A stretch of 64,000 bases of DNA from Prevotella sp. UBA2739 (GTDB taxonomy: Bacteria > Bacteroidota > Bacteroidia > Bacteroidales > Bacteroidaceae). The notes beneath the pieces are model-generated. The model had not been told where the DNA came from, searched no databases, and saw only the letters and a program-made list of their open reading frames with translations. This document shows positions 19,240 to 27,970 of the stretch, piece after piece. The first letter of the stretch is position 1. Every line of letters begins with the position of its first letter. The stretch is taken from the NCBI GenBank assembly GCA_002353525.1, contig DEJV01000002.1, forward strand, positions 88,798 through 152,797, read 5' to 3'. Made by a program: the position numbers and the translations under genes.

Positions 19240-19276
19240 ATCTCCTGCCTGCTACATGTGGGCAGGAGATTTTTTA
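19240..19276 (+). terminator. Rho-independent terminator
   Basis: The arms ATCTCCTGCC (19240-19249) and GGCAGGAGAT (19261-19270) form a 10-bp perfect stem with an 11-nt loop, followed by TTTTTATT. It ends the transcript of the unknown secreted protein. Confidence 0.85.
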
Positions 19277-19297
19277 TTGAAAAAATGCAACCAACCT

Positions 19298-19341
19298 AAG
19301 TGGTAGTTACAACGGTTGTAAGTGGTAGTTACAACGGTTGT
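19298..19341. repeat. 22-bp direct repeat, two full copies and a partial third
   Basis: The unit AAGTGGTAGTTACAACGGTTGT occurs twice head to tail, then AAGTGGTAGTTGTAACC continues before diverging; CCAACCTAA flanks both sides (19291 and 19359). The repeat contains a small internal symmetry (AGTTACAAC/GGTTGT). It lies in the 374-nt gap before the PL9 gene; nothing coding is seen in that gap. Confidence 0.8.
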
Positions 19342-19374
19342 AAGTGGTAGTTGTAACCAACCTAATTTTGGGCT

Positions 19375-19452
19375 ACCGTAAATATGCTATTTGCAATTCT
19401 TAAACATGACTTTTACGATGCGTAAACATATCGTTTACGAACCGTAAATATG
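19375..19452. promoter_or_regulatory. Cluster of CGTAAA half-sites upstream of the PL9 gene
   Basis: CGTAAA occurs three times forward (19377, 19421, 19443) and twice inverted as TTTACG (19412, 19434) within 78 nt. Two copies sit in an identical 12-mer, ACCGTAAATATG (19375-19386 and 19441-19452). The last pair forms a near-palindrome around 19434-19448. The arrangement resembles a multi-site operator about 100-170 nt upstream of the promoter element of the PL9 gene. No binding protein is identified. Confidence 0.5.
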
Positions 19453-19547
19453 TCTTCTAGAAACATAGAATAGCTCTTTAGAATCGAAATCCCTCAAGAG
19501 AACTTGAAGATTGAGGAATTTTTCTTTCTGCTTTCGCCCCTTTTTTG

Positions 19548-19555
19548 TATTTTTG
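19548..19555 (+). promoter_or_regulatory. Bacteroidetes -7 promoter element for the PL9 gene
   Basis: TATTTTTG followed by CA matches TAnnTTTG, 21 nt before the ATG chosen for PL9. Because it lies inside an upstream in-frame extension of the gene, it argues that the downstream ATG is the true start. Confidence 0.65.
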
Positions 19556-19575
19556 CACAAACTAATCGAACGCTT

Positions 19576-20994
19576 ATGAGATATTTATTTACTTTTATAA
19601 TGTTAGTGGTAGCAGCATCCCTTCAGGCTGCCGACTATTATGTGTCACCCCAGGGCAGTGATTCGAACACAGGCACCATCGATGCACCCTTTGCCACATT
19701 GAAGCAAGCCATCAGCAAAGCAACCGCAGGTACAACCATCTATCTGCGCGAAGGCACCTACAAACCCACTGAGGCTGAAATCATGGGCTATCAGGAGAGC
19801 AATCTCTATGCTTGTGTGTATAACCTGACGGCCAGCGGCACGGCACAAAAGCCTATCACCATCACGGGCTATGAAAATGAGAAAGCCGTGATCGACCTCT
19901 CGTTGGTGAAGCCTGCCGACAAGCGTATTAGTGGCTTCTATGTGAAAGGCAACTACTGGCGGCTGAAAAAGTTCGACATCGTAGGTATTCAGGTAACCAT
20001 CACGGGACATACGCAGAGCGAGAACATTTCCATGCGCGGGGGTAGTAATTGCATCATCGAACAGGTGAATATTCACGACGGAATGGGCATCGGCATCTAC
20101 TTCACACGTGGAAGCAACAATTTGGTGCTTAACTGTGATGCCTACAACAACTACGACCCCGTGTCGGAAAACGGTGCCGGAGGCAACTGCGACGGTTTCG
20201 GATTCCATCTGAACAGCGCTGCCCATGCCAATAACGTGATTCGAGGCTGTCGTGCATGGCGGAATAGCGACGATGGCTATACGAACTATGCCGCCGTGGT
20301 GATAGACAGCTGCTGGGCATGGGAGAACGGCTATGATGCCAATATGGTGTCGCGCGGCGACGGTACAGGTATCAAAGGCGGCGGCTACGGCATGGGCACC
20401 ATCACCAAAACCATCGAGGCCCCTCGCAATGTCATCAAGAACTGTATTGCTTGGAAAAACAAGCAGAATGGCATTTATGCCAACCATCATCTAGGTGGAA
20501 ACGACTGGTATAACAACTCAGCCTATGCCAACAAACGTAGCTTTAATATGGTGAACCGTAAGTCGGTCGATGAAAATGTTGACGTGGATGGCTACGACCA
20601 TGTGCTGAAGAACAATCTCTCGTACGGTGGTACCACTGCAAACTATGTGTATATTAGCGAAACCCTCTGTACGCTGGAAAACAATACGTTCCTGCCCACC
20701 GTCACACTGACAAATTCCGACTTCGAGAGCCTTGACGGCACTCAGCTGAAAGCTGCCCGTCAGGCCGACGGTTCCTTGCCTGAAATCACATTTCTCAAGC
20801 TGAAATCCACCTCGAAGGCATACGCATTGAACATAGGTTATCAGTTTGATTACGAGTCGGTTGTTACCAGTATCAAGACAGTACGAAAGGATGACAGTTC
20901 GGATGCTTTCTATACGCTCGACGGCATTCGTGTAGACAAACCTACAGCCAAAGGCATTTACATCCGGGGCGGCAAGAAGTTTGTTGTGAAATAA
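19576..20994 (+). CDS. PL9 family pectate/rhamnogalacturonan lyase
   Basis: This secreted right-handed beta-helix lyase would cut galacturonate-containing backbone by beta-elimination. I start at the ATG giving MRYLFTFIMLVVAASLQA, a clean signal peptide ending before ADYYVSPQGSDSNTGT; an in-frame start 72 nt upstream overlaps the promoter element. The 472-residue product opens with the YYVSPxGSDxNxGTxxxP motif shared by PL9/DUF1565-type helices. PL9 signatures follow: NCDAYNNYDPVSENGAGG then NCDGFGFHL, and GCRAWRNSDDGYT. The family uses a catalytic Lys with Ca2+-binding Asp residues; CDGFG and NSDDGY are likely the latter. The C-terminus carries the FYTLDGIRVDKPTAKGIYI tail shared with three neighbours. 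Confidence 0.88.
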   Translation: MRYLFTFIMLVVAASLQAADYYVSPQGSDSNTGTIDAPFATLKQAISKATAGTTIYLREGTYKPTEAEIMGYQESNLYACVYNLTASGTAQKPITITGYENEKAVIDLSLVKPADKRISGFYVKGNYWRLKKFDIVGIQVTITGHTQSENISMRGGSNCIIEQVNIHDGMGIGIYFTRGSNNLVLNCDAYNNYDPVSENGAGGNCDGFGFHLNSAAHANNVIRGCRAWRNSDDGYTNYAAVVIDSCWAWENGYDANMVSRGDGTGIKGGGYGMGTITKTIEAPRNVIKNCIAWKNKQNGIYANHHLGGNDWYNNSAYANKRSFNMVNRKSVDENVDVDGYDHVLKNNLSYGGTTANYVYISETLCTLENNTFLPTVTLTNSDFESLDGTQLKAARQADGSLPEITFLKLKSTSKAYALNIGYQFDYESVVTSIKTVRKDDSSDAFYTLDGIRVDKPTAKGIYIRGGKKFVVK

Positions 20995-21043
20995 CAATTC
21001 TCTAACGTTGTCAAAAAATATAGGTTAAATCGCATTTTTTCTT

Positions 21044-21073
21044 TTTGTATATCTTGTTTTTGTTGTACCTTTG
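21044..21073 (+). promoter_or_regulatory. Promoter for the PL11 pair
   Basis: A TTTG at 21044-21047 and TACCTTTG at 21066-21073 are separated by 18 nt, close to the usual Bacteroidetes -33/-7 spacing. The start codon of the large PL11 is about 60 nt downstream. Confidence 0.65.
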
Positions 21074-21134
21074 CAATTGAAATTTCACTTTCGTTTTTTT
21101 GATATCAAGCTAATAACTAAAATTACTAATAACA

Positions 21135-24100
21135 ATGACAAGAAAATTCTACTTGATGTTGCTCATGCTGGTCATGGCGACAATGAGTGTTAACGCCCAG
21201 CGTACGATGGATAAGCTGGATCGTGGACTGGTAGCTGTAAAGACTGGTTCGGGCATCTTCTGTTCCTGGCGTATCATGGGCGAGGAGTATTATGATGTGA
21301 CGTATAACATCTACCGCGACGGAGTGAAGCTGAACGCTACGCCGCTGAATACCTCTAACTATACCGATGCCAGTGGCAGCACATCGAGCAAATATACGGT
21401 GAGTGCCGTGGTGCGCGGTAAGGAACAGGCTCAGTGTAAGGCCGTCACTCCGTGGGCACAGAGCTATCTGGAGATTGTGCCCGACCATAGTCCGCTCACC
21501 AGCACCTTCGAGCCCAACGATGCCTGTATGGCTGATGTGGACGGCGACGGCGAACTGGAGCTGATCATCAAGATGTGGAACCGCACCGATGCCAATGCCG
21601 GTTATCCTCGCGGTGGTGCCAACGGAGAGTATAACGTCATTGAGGTGTACAAACTGAATGGTAAGAAGCTGTGGTGGATTGACTGCGGACCGAACTTGGG
21701 CGACTTCCAGTTTAACGAGACCAACATCGTGGCCTACGACTGGGACCAGGACGGAAAGGCCGAGGCCCTGATGCGTGCTGCCGACGGTACAACCATCCAC
21801 ATGGCCGACGGTACCACACAAGTGATTGGTGACAAGTCGAAAAACTATCGTGCCTCGTCGAGCAGCGGTCAGTGGTTTATCCACGACGGCGCAGAATATC
21901 TTGTCTATATGAATGGTGAGACGGGTAAGCCCTATCAGGTGGTGGACTATCCGCTGAAGCGACTGGAATCGGGCGAAACCAATTTGGAGAAAGCTTGGGG
22001 CGACGGCTATGGTCACCGTTCGAGCAAATATTTCTTTGGTGCTCCTTATCTGGATGGCCGTAAACCCAGCATCTTCCTGGGACGTGGCATCTATACTCGT
22101 CATAAGTTTGCCGCATTCGATGTGGATGCCTCTACCCATCAGCTCACCGAGCGTTGGCGCTGGGAGTGTAATGATTCCAAATCACCCTGGTATGGTAACG
22201 GTTATCATAACTATGGCATTGCCGATGTCGACTGGGACGGACGCGACGAAATTGTTTATGGCTCGATGGTGATTGATGATAATGGTCGTGGCCTGTCTAC
22301 AACAGGCCTCGGTCATGGCGATGCCCAGCACTGCAGCGATTTCAATCCTTATATACACGGTTTGGAAATTTACACCTGTAATGAGGATCGTCCTAACAAT
22401 AACTATCGCGACGCCACCACTAGCAAGATTTACTATCGCAGTTCACCGGGTAGTGATGACGGACGTGCTATGTGTGGTAATTTCTCTAATGATTATCCTG
22501 GCGCTCTTGGCGCATCAGGCCATGACAGACCCATCAGTACGGTGTATAATGACCATATTCCAGAAATCAGCTCGACTGATTTTGATTTGAACTTCCGTAT
22601 CTATTGGGATGGTGATCTGCTGGAGGAGAGCCTGAACGGCAGTGGTGCCAACACCACAATGCGTATTCACAAGATGGGAAAGGGCAATATTGAGACCCTG
22701 GCAGGCAGTATTTGCAACAACGATACCAAGGCAACACCTTGCTACCAAGGTGATGTGTTTGGAGATTGGCGTGAGGAAGTCATCACTCGTACTTCTAATA
22801 ATCGTGTACGTATCTATACAACTGTGATTCCTACTGAATGGCGCAACTACACGTTGTGGCATGATATGCAGTATCGCCAGGCAATGGTATGGCAGATGTG
22901 CGGCTACAACCAGCCACCTCACACTAGTTATTTCATCGGCGAACTGGAAGGTATCACGATGGCTCCTCCCGCTCTGACCATGACCGATCGTACGGAGGTG
23001 AAGAATGGCGGCAGCATCGGCAGCGCTACTGACGACCAGCAGGTGATTATGTGCGAGACTGGCAACATGACCGTGAGCGTAAGCAACGGTGCTTCACCTT
23101 ACATCTTCTTTGACAATGCACCCAGCTGGGTACAGGGAACAGACGTGAACGGAACAAGTGGCAAGGACGCAACAATTAATTACGAATCCTATACTCACAC
23201 GTTGACAGGTGGTGCCTTTGGTGGCAGCATGCGACTGGTGAAGCAGGGTGACGGTGCTCTCACTTTGCCCAATGTCACCCAGACCTATAGCGGACCGACC
23301 GATGTGTGGGCTGGTGTGCTGAACTTCGACGGAACCATGCAGAACAGCCGTGTATGGCTGAACCGCTTTGCCGAGCTGAACAGTGATGGTGGTAAGTTCC
23401 AGAAAGGTATCGAGATGGACTATGCCTCTGTGCTTCGTCCGGGTGGTGCCAATAAGGTTGGTACGGTAGAGACCAATGAACTGAAACTGAACTTTGGTGC
23501 CCGTTTGGTGATGGATGTAAACAGCAATGGTACTGCCGATAAACTGAAGGCCACCACGCTGACCATTGAAAAGAAAGACTGGAAATACGGTCCTGAATAC
23601 AGCACTCCGGTGATTGAGATTGTTCCACAATCAGGTGCCGTTCTGGAAGGTACCTATGAGATTGGAGAGGTAGGAACGGTGAATGGCAATGTTAGTGATA
23701 TAGAAGTGGCTGGACTGGAAGGTCAGGATGCCCAAATAACGCTTGAAGGCGGCAAACTGAAACTTGTGGTGAAAGCCTTGCGCGCTGCCACTTCGCTGAC
23801 TTGGGATGGCAGTGTGAATGCCGACTGGAACCTGAATGAGACAGAAAACTTTAAGAACGGAAACACGATCAGTGCTTTCGTTTCGGGTGATGCCATTGAG
23901 TTCAATGACAATGCCACTCAAACAACTGTCAACATTGTGCGTGATGTTTATCCTGCCAGCTTGACTTTCAACAATAGTTCTAAGGAGTATACCATTAGCG
24001 GAAAGGCTATTTCTGGTGATGCTTCGATTACGAAGAATGGCTCAGGCAATGTGGTGTTCGACAATGTGAACAAATATACGGGCGCAACCTATCTGAATGA

Positions 24101-25616
24101 TGGAAAAGTAACTGTAGCCAAACTGGCAAACAACGATGGCGTGGACTATGGTGCCTTTGGAGGTGTTGAAAACAAGATATACTTGAATGGCGGCACACTT
24201 GCTGGCAGCGAGACCCTCCAGTCTACACATGAAGTGACCGTACAGAAGAATGGTGGTACGATAGAGGTTCCGACGAATGTGACTTTCTATCAGACCGGGG
24301 CTGTGAAACGTCAGAATGCAACGACTTCTTCAGAGTTGCATAAGACGGGTGAAGGCACCTTATCTCTTGGCACGGGCAATGCCTTCGACAAACTCTATGT
24401 TGATGAAGGAACAGTAAACATCAATGAAGCCGGAAATACTCATTCGGTGCCAGACCTGATTGTCTTTAACGGTTCTGACGTAACGGTCAATGATGCCTAT
24501 AACGTTGAATCCTATTCGGATAGTTATGCTAACTGGGAGGTTCCTGAAGGCTGTACGGGTAAAGTCTATCTTGACGGTCGTTGTGATTATCACGGTCGTC
24601 TTACCGGTAAGGGCACGCTTCACGTTTATGGCACTTGGGTAAGAAACAACCTGCAAGGTGACTGGAGCAAGTTTGAAGGAACGTTAGTTGCCAATACCGA
24701 GAAAAAGGATAAGAATTATGACCCTGTGTTTACTTGGGATAATGACAAAGGTTTGCCCAAGGCTACGCTGAACATTCCCAGTGGTATTACATTCGCTGGC
24801 GGATTAAAGAATATTTCCTTAGGCAATCTGACAGGCGCAGGCGTCTTGTCTACTTCGGGCACAGTGACCATTGGCGCATTAAATGAAGATGTGAATTACA
24901 AAGGCACATTTGCCAGCAGTCCGAAAATCGTGAAAGTGGGTAGTGGAAGCTGGACATTTGCCAAAGCCGTCACTGGCGTATCGCAGTATACCTTCAAGGG
25001 TGGTGATGTGATACTGAATAATACAGGGACAACTGTGCTAATGACTATCTCGAATGTGACAGTTCAGGATAGTGCTGTGATGAAGGGTATCGGTACGATA
25101 ACGAATGTGCGCTTCATGGAAGGTGGAACCCTGATGCCAGGGCATCCTACTTCGTCTCGCCGTTACGGTTGCGTCACCACCACGAATTCAATCATGATGT
25201 ATGCCGGTTCAAAGCTGAAACTGATAGTCTATAGTAAACAAAACCGTAATTCTGACCGTTCTTACCTGACGGTAGGAGGCGAGCTGCAGTTGAATGGTGA
25301 AATCAACATTGAACTGGGTGGATCCTACGAACCGGCGGCTGGTGACGAGATTGTTTTCTGGACAGCAGGCAGCGTAAGTGGCACTCCGACGGCTATCAAC
25401 CTGCCTGAACTGCCAGCAGGACTCTACTGGGATACATCAGACTTGCTGAAACCAGAGGGTAAGCTGCGCGTAACCGATCAGCCCACAGGCATTCAGACCA
25501 TCCGTACGAACGGCATGAACGATGGCAAAATCTACACTCTGGATGGTAAGCGTGTGGAAATGCCGTTGAAGAAGGGCATTTATATTAAGAATGGTAAGAA
25601 ATTCTATGTGAAATAA
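21135..25616 (+). CDS. PL11 rhamnogalacturonan lyase fused to autotransporter-type beta-strand repeats
   Basis: The N-terminal half is a PL11 rhamnogalacturonan lyase: signal peptide ending VNAQ, then MDKLDRGLVAVKTGSG, the Ca2+-binding segments DVDGDGELE, DWDQDGKAE and DVDWDGRDE, GHGDAQHCSDFNP, GDWREEVI and NQPPHTSYFIG, ending near residue 610. The remaining ~880 residues are not lyase. They contain several copies of the passenger-associated (PATR) pattern, e.g. QGDGALTLPNVTQTYSG (about 702), NGSGNVVFDNVNKYTGATY (about 965), TGEGTLSLGTGNAFDKLYV (about 1070) and VGSGSWTFAKAVTG (about 1265), which predicts a long beta-helix. The end, IYTLDGKRVEMPLKKGIYI then KNGKKFYVK, is the shared tail. At 1493 residues it is more than twice the usual PL11 length. 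The second PL11 begins 1 nt after its stop codon. Confidence 0.88.
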   Translation: MTRKFYLMLLMLVMATMSVNAQRTMDKLDRGLVAVKTGSGIFCSWRIMGEEYYDVTYNIYRDGVKLNATPLNTSNYTDASGSTSSKYTVSAVVRGKEQAQCKAVTPWAQSYLEIVPDHSPLTSTFEPNDACMADVDGDGELELIIKMWNRTDANAGYPRGGANGEYNVIEVYKLNGKKLWWIDCGPNLGDFQFNETNIVAYDWDQDGKAEALMRAADGTTIHMADGTTQVIGDKSKNYRASSSSGQWFIHDGAEYLVYMNGETGKPYQVVDYPLKRLESGETNLEKAWGDGYGHRSSKYFFGAPYLDGRKPSIFLGRGIYTRHKFAAFDVDASTHQLTERWRWECNDSKSPWYGNGYHNYGIADVDWDGRDEIVYGSMVIDDNGRGLSTTGLGHGDAQHCSDFNPYIHGLEIYTCNEDRPNNNYRDATTSKIYYRSSPGSDDGRAMCGNFSNDYPGALGASGHDRPISTVYNDHIPEISSTDFDLNFRIYWDGDLLEESLNGSGANTTMRIHKMGKGNIETLAGSICNNDTKATPCYQGDVFGDWREEVITRTSNNRVRIYTTVIPTEWRNYTLWHDMQYRQAMVWQMCGYNQPPHTSYFIGELEGITMAPPALTMTDRTEVKNGGSIGSATDDQQVIMCETGNMTVSVSNGASPYIFFDNAPSWVQGTDVNGTSGKDATINYESYTHTLTGGAFGGSMRLVKQGDGALTLPNVTQTYSGPTDVWAGVLNFDGTMQNSRVWLNRFAELNSDGGKFQKGIEMDYASVLRPGGANKVGTVETNELKLNFGARLVMDVNSNGTADKLKATTLTIEKKDWKYGPEYSTPVIEIVPQSGAVLEGTYEIGEVGTVNGNVSDIEVAGLEGQDAQITLEGGKLKLVVKALRAATSLTWDGSVNADWNLNETENFKNGNTISAFVSGDAIEFNDNATQTTVNIVRDVYPASLTFNNSSKEYTISGKAISGDASITKNGSGNVVFDNVNKYTGATYLNDGKVTVAKLANNDGVDYGAFGGVENKIYLNGGTLAGSETLQSTHEVTVQKNGGTIEVPTNVTFYQTGAVKRQNATTSSELHKTGEGTLSLGTGNAFDKLYVDEGTVNINEAGNTHSVPDLIVFNGSDVTVNDAYNVESYSDSYANWEVPEGCTGKVYLDGRCDYHGRLTGKGTLHVYGTWVRNNLQGDWSKFEGTLVANTEKKDKNYDPVFTWDNDKGLPKATLNIPSGITFAGGLKNISLGNLTGAGVLSTSGTVTIGALNEDVNYKGTFASSPKIVKVGSGSWTFAKAVTGVSQYTFKGGDVILNNTGTTVLMTISNVTVQDSAVMKGIGTITNVRFMEGGTLMPGHPTSSRRYGCVTTTNSIMMYAGSKLKLIVYSKQNRNSDRSYLTVGGELQLNGEINIELGGSYEPAAGDEIVFWTAGSVSGTPTAINLPELPAGLYWDTSDLLKPEGKLRVTDQPTGIQTIRTNGMNDGKIYTLDGKRVEMPLKKGIYIKNGKKFYVK

Positions 25617-25617
25617 A

Positions 25618-27852
25618 ATGCGAAATATGATAAAGAAGTGTTTATTTGTTTTAGCATGCATGACAGGTGTGTTGAATGGCTTTGCACAGAAGCCATCTGA
25701 CACACCTGTCAGTCAGATGGAGAAGTTGGACCGTGGGTTGGTAGCGATTAAGACTGCCACGACGGGTAGTTATTTTCTCAGTTGGAGATTGTTGGGTACG
25801 GATAACAACAATACAGTGTTCTCTATTCTTCGCGATGGTCAGGCTTATGCCAATGGTCGAAAATACACAAATAGTACTAATTTGAAAGTTTCGGGTAATG
25901 CCAGCACAAAGTTCCAGGTTGTGACATGGCAAGACGGTGTAGCTGTGGACACGACAGAGGCAGTTACACCGTGGGATAAAACGTATATGACGCTGAAACT
26001 TGACCGGCCTACAGGCGGAACCATTCAAGATTGGCGTATCTATCATCCTAAGGATGGTGATAAAGAAGCATATTATGAAGATTCTGCTCCAATGTCCTAC
26101 ACCTATTCTCCCAACGACTGTAGTGTGGGCGATGTGGATGGTGATGGGCAATATGAGATTTTTGTGAAGTGGGATCCATCTACTTCTCAAGATAATTCCA
26201 TCGGTAGCGGAAATACTGGAAGCGTGTATATTGACTGCTACAAACTGGATGGCACAAAGTTGTGGCGTATTGATTTGGGCAACAATATTCGTGCTGGTGC
26301 TCACTATACGCAGTTTTTGGTGTATGACTTCAATAAGGATGGAAAGGCCGAATTGATTTGTAAGACCGCTCCAGGTAGTAAGGATGGTGTGGGTAATTAT
26401 GTTAATCAGGCTTCTACCGATGATAGAATCAAGGCAGCCAGCAATACGAAAGATTGGCGTGTGAGCGGTGGTCGAATTAACGGAGGACAGGAATATCTGA
26501 CGGTGTTTGACGGTCAGACGGGTGCTGCCATTCATACAATTGCCTATTATCCCAACCGTAATGCGGAAGCTGAATTGAGTGATGCTGCTGGAACGTACAA
26601 TTGGGATGACCGTAGTGGTAGGAGTGATAAAGGTACTTATGGTAACCGTGGTGAGCGTTATCTGGCTGCTGTGGCATATTTGGGTGGCCAGGATGCGAAT
26701 CCTAGTGGTGTCTTTACTCGTGGATACTATACGTATGCTTATGTGTGGGCCGTTGATTTTGACGGCACCCAACTTAAGCACCGATGGTTGCATCGTTCAG
26801 ACTCCAAGACACAATACAGTGTCGTTGATGCTAATATGAATGAGTCTGCAAAGATTACTGCACCCGTTTCTTCTGCTAAAGAAGGCCGTAACACAATGTA
26901 TGGTAATGGAAACCACAACATTTCTGTGGGTGACGTAGACGGTGATGGTAAGGATGAGATTATCTGGGGTTCCGCTGCCGTTGATGATGACGGAAAACTG
27001 CTCTATTCTGTAGGTTATGGACATGGTGATGCTATTCATCTGGCTGATCTAAATCCGGATAGACCAGGTTTGGAACTATTTGATATTCATGAGGACAAGG
27101 GTACTTATGCTTGGGATGTGCACGATGCAGCCACAGGTGAAATTTTGTTGAAAGGTGGTCAGAGCGGACAGGACAACGGACGCGGCTGTGCAGCTGATAT
27201 TGTGGCTGATAGTCGTGGATATGAGTTCTGGTCGGCATACGGGGGCTTTGATAGTAGCAGTAGAAACCAGAATCCGTTTAATACCATTAGTGGTGAGCAA
27301 GTAGGTTCAAAAGGTCCTCGTCAGAATTTCCGTATTTACTGGGATGATGATGAATATGATGAGTTGCTGGATGATGTGCATATATATAAGTACAATGGAA
27401 ATCCGGAAGAATTAGGTGTTGGACGTGCGATTCTTTCTTCTATGAATAGCCCTGCATCTTGTAATGGGTCGAAAGCAACACCCTGTTTGGTTGCTGATAT
27501 TTTCGGTGACTGGCGTGAAGAAGTGATCCTGCGTAGTACTACAGATGATGCCACATTGAACATCTATTCTACAATTACTGCTGCTACCTATCGTGTACCG
27601 ACTTTGATGCACGACCACGTATACCGCATGGGCGTGGCATGGCAGAACGTGGGTTATAACCAGCCGCCTCATCTGGGCTATTATCTGCCGGACTTTATCA
27701 AGTCATTCGAAGGTGTGACTACCGCTATCCAATCGATTGAGGTTGACGAGATGGCTGATGATGCTTGGTACACGCTGCAGGGTGTGCGCATCGACAAGCC
27801 GTCGGTGAAGGGCGTTTATATTCATAAAGGACGGAAAGTCATCGTAGACTAA
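25618..27852 (+). CDS. PL11 rhamnogalacturonan lyase
   Basis: This is a second PL11 enzyme that would cleave the rhamnose-galacturonate backbone by elimination. It starts 1 nt after the preceding stop codon, so the two lyases are surely co-transcribed. The 744-residue product has a signal peptide ending GFAQ, then MEKLDRGLVAIKT, SWRLLGTD, the Ca2+ motifs CSVGDVDGDGQYEIFVKWD and DFNKDGKAEL, SVGDVDGDGKDEIIWG, GYGHGDAIHLADLNPDRPGLE, GDWREEVILR and YNQPPHLGYYLPD. Unlike its upstream neighbour it ends soon after the lyase, with only the WYTLQGVRIDKPSVKG tail. The two PL11 enzymes may divide endo- and exo-cleavage, as in other species with paired PL11 enzymes; sequence does not say which is which. 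Confidence 0.92.
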   Translation: MRNMIKKCLFVLACMTGVLNGFAQKPSDTPVSQMEKLDRGLVAIKTATTGSYFLSWRLLGTDNNNTVFSILRDGQAYANGRKYTNSTNLKVSGNASTKFQVVTWQDGVAVDTTEAVTPWDKTYMTLKLDRPTGGTIQDWRIYHPKDGDKEAYYEDSAPMSYTYSPNDCSVGDVDGDGQYEIFVKWDPSTSQDNSIGSGNTGSVYIDCYKLDGTKLWRIDLGNNIRAGAHYTQFLVYDFNKDGKAELICKTAPGSKDGVGNYVNQASTDDRIKAASNTKDWRVSGGRINGGQEYLTVFDGQTGAAIHTIAYYPNRNAEAELSDAAGTYNWDDRSGRSDKGTYGNRGERYLAAVAYLGGQDANPSGVFTRGYYTYAYVWAVDFDGTQLKHRWLHRSDSKTQYSVVDANMNESAKITAPVSSAKEGRNTMYGNGNHNISVGDVDGDGKDEIIWGSAAVDDDGKLLYSVGYGHGDAIHLADLNPDRPGLELFDIHEDKGTYAWDVHDAATGEILLKGGQSGQDNGRGCAADIVADSRGYEFWSAYGGFDSSSRNQNPFNTISGEQVGSKGPRQNFRIYWDDDEYDELLDDVHIYKYNGNPEELGVGRAILSSMNSPASCNGSKATPCLVADIFGDWREEVILRSTTDDATLNIYSTITAATYRVPTLMHDHVYRMGVAWQNVGYNQPPHLGYYLPDFIKSFEGVTTAIQSIEVDEMADDAWYTLQGVRIDKPSVKGVYIHKGRKVIVD

Positions 27853-27970
27853 TTTATAATTGATAATTGACAATTGATAATTGATAATTAGGCCTAGCGG
27901 ACCGGTTATTTAATAATTGATAATTCGCCGTGTAAATCCGTGTAAATCAGTGTAGGAGAATTGAAAATTG
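27853..27970. repeat. AATTGATAATT repeat string plus GTGTAAATC repeat
   Basis: The gap between the second PL11 and the esterase is largely repeats: TAATTGATAATTGACAATTGATAATTGATAATTA directly after the stop codon (split here only in description), then AATAATTGATAATTC, then GTGTAAATC twice plus GTGTA (27931-27954). The string begins within a few bases of the PL11 stop. AGGAG at 27954-27958 may help ribosome binding for the next gene. Confidence 0.75.

Noticed and set aside
19504..19575. N-terminal extension of the PL9 protein
   Set aside because: It overlaps the TATTTTTG promoter element and gives no signal peptide; the ATG at 19576 does.
21126..22139. 337-residue minus-strand frame opposite the large PL11
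   Set aside because: Antisense shadow of the lyase domain with no recognisable motif.
25651..26793. 380-residue minus-strand frame opposite the second PL11
   Set aside because: Antisense shadow; the plus-strand product has all family motifs.
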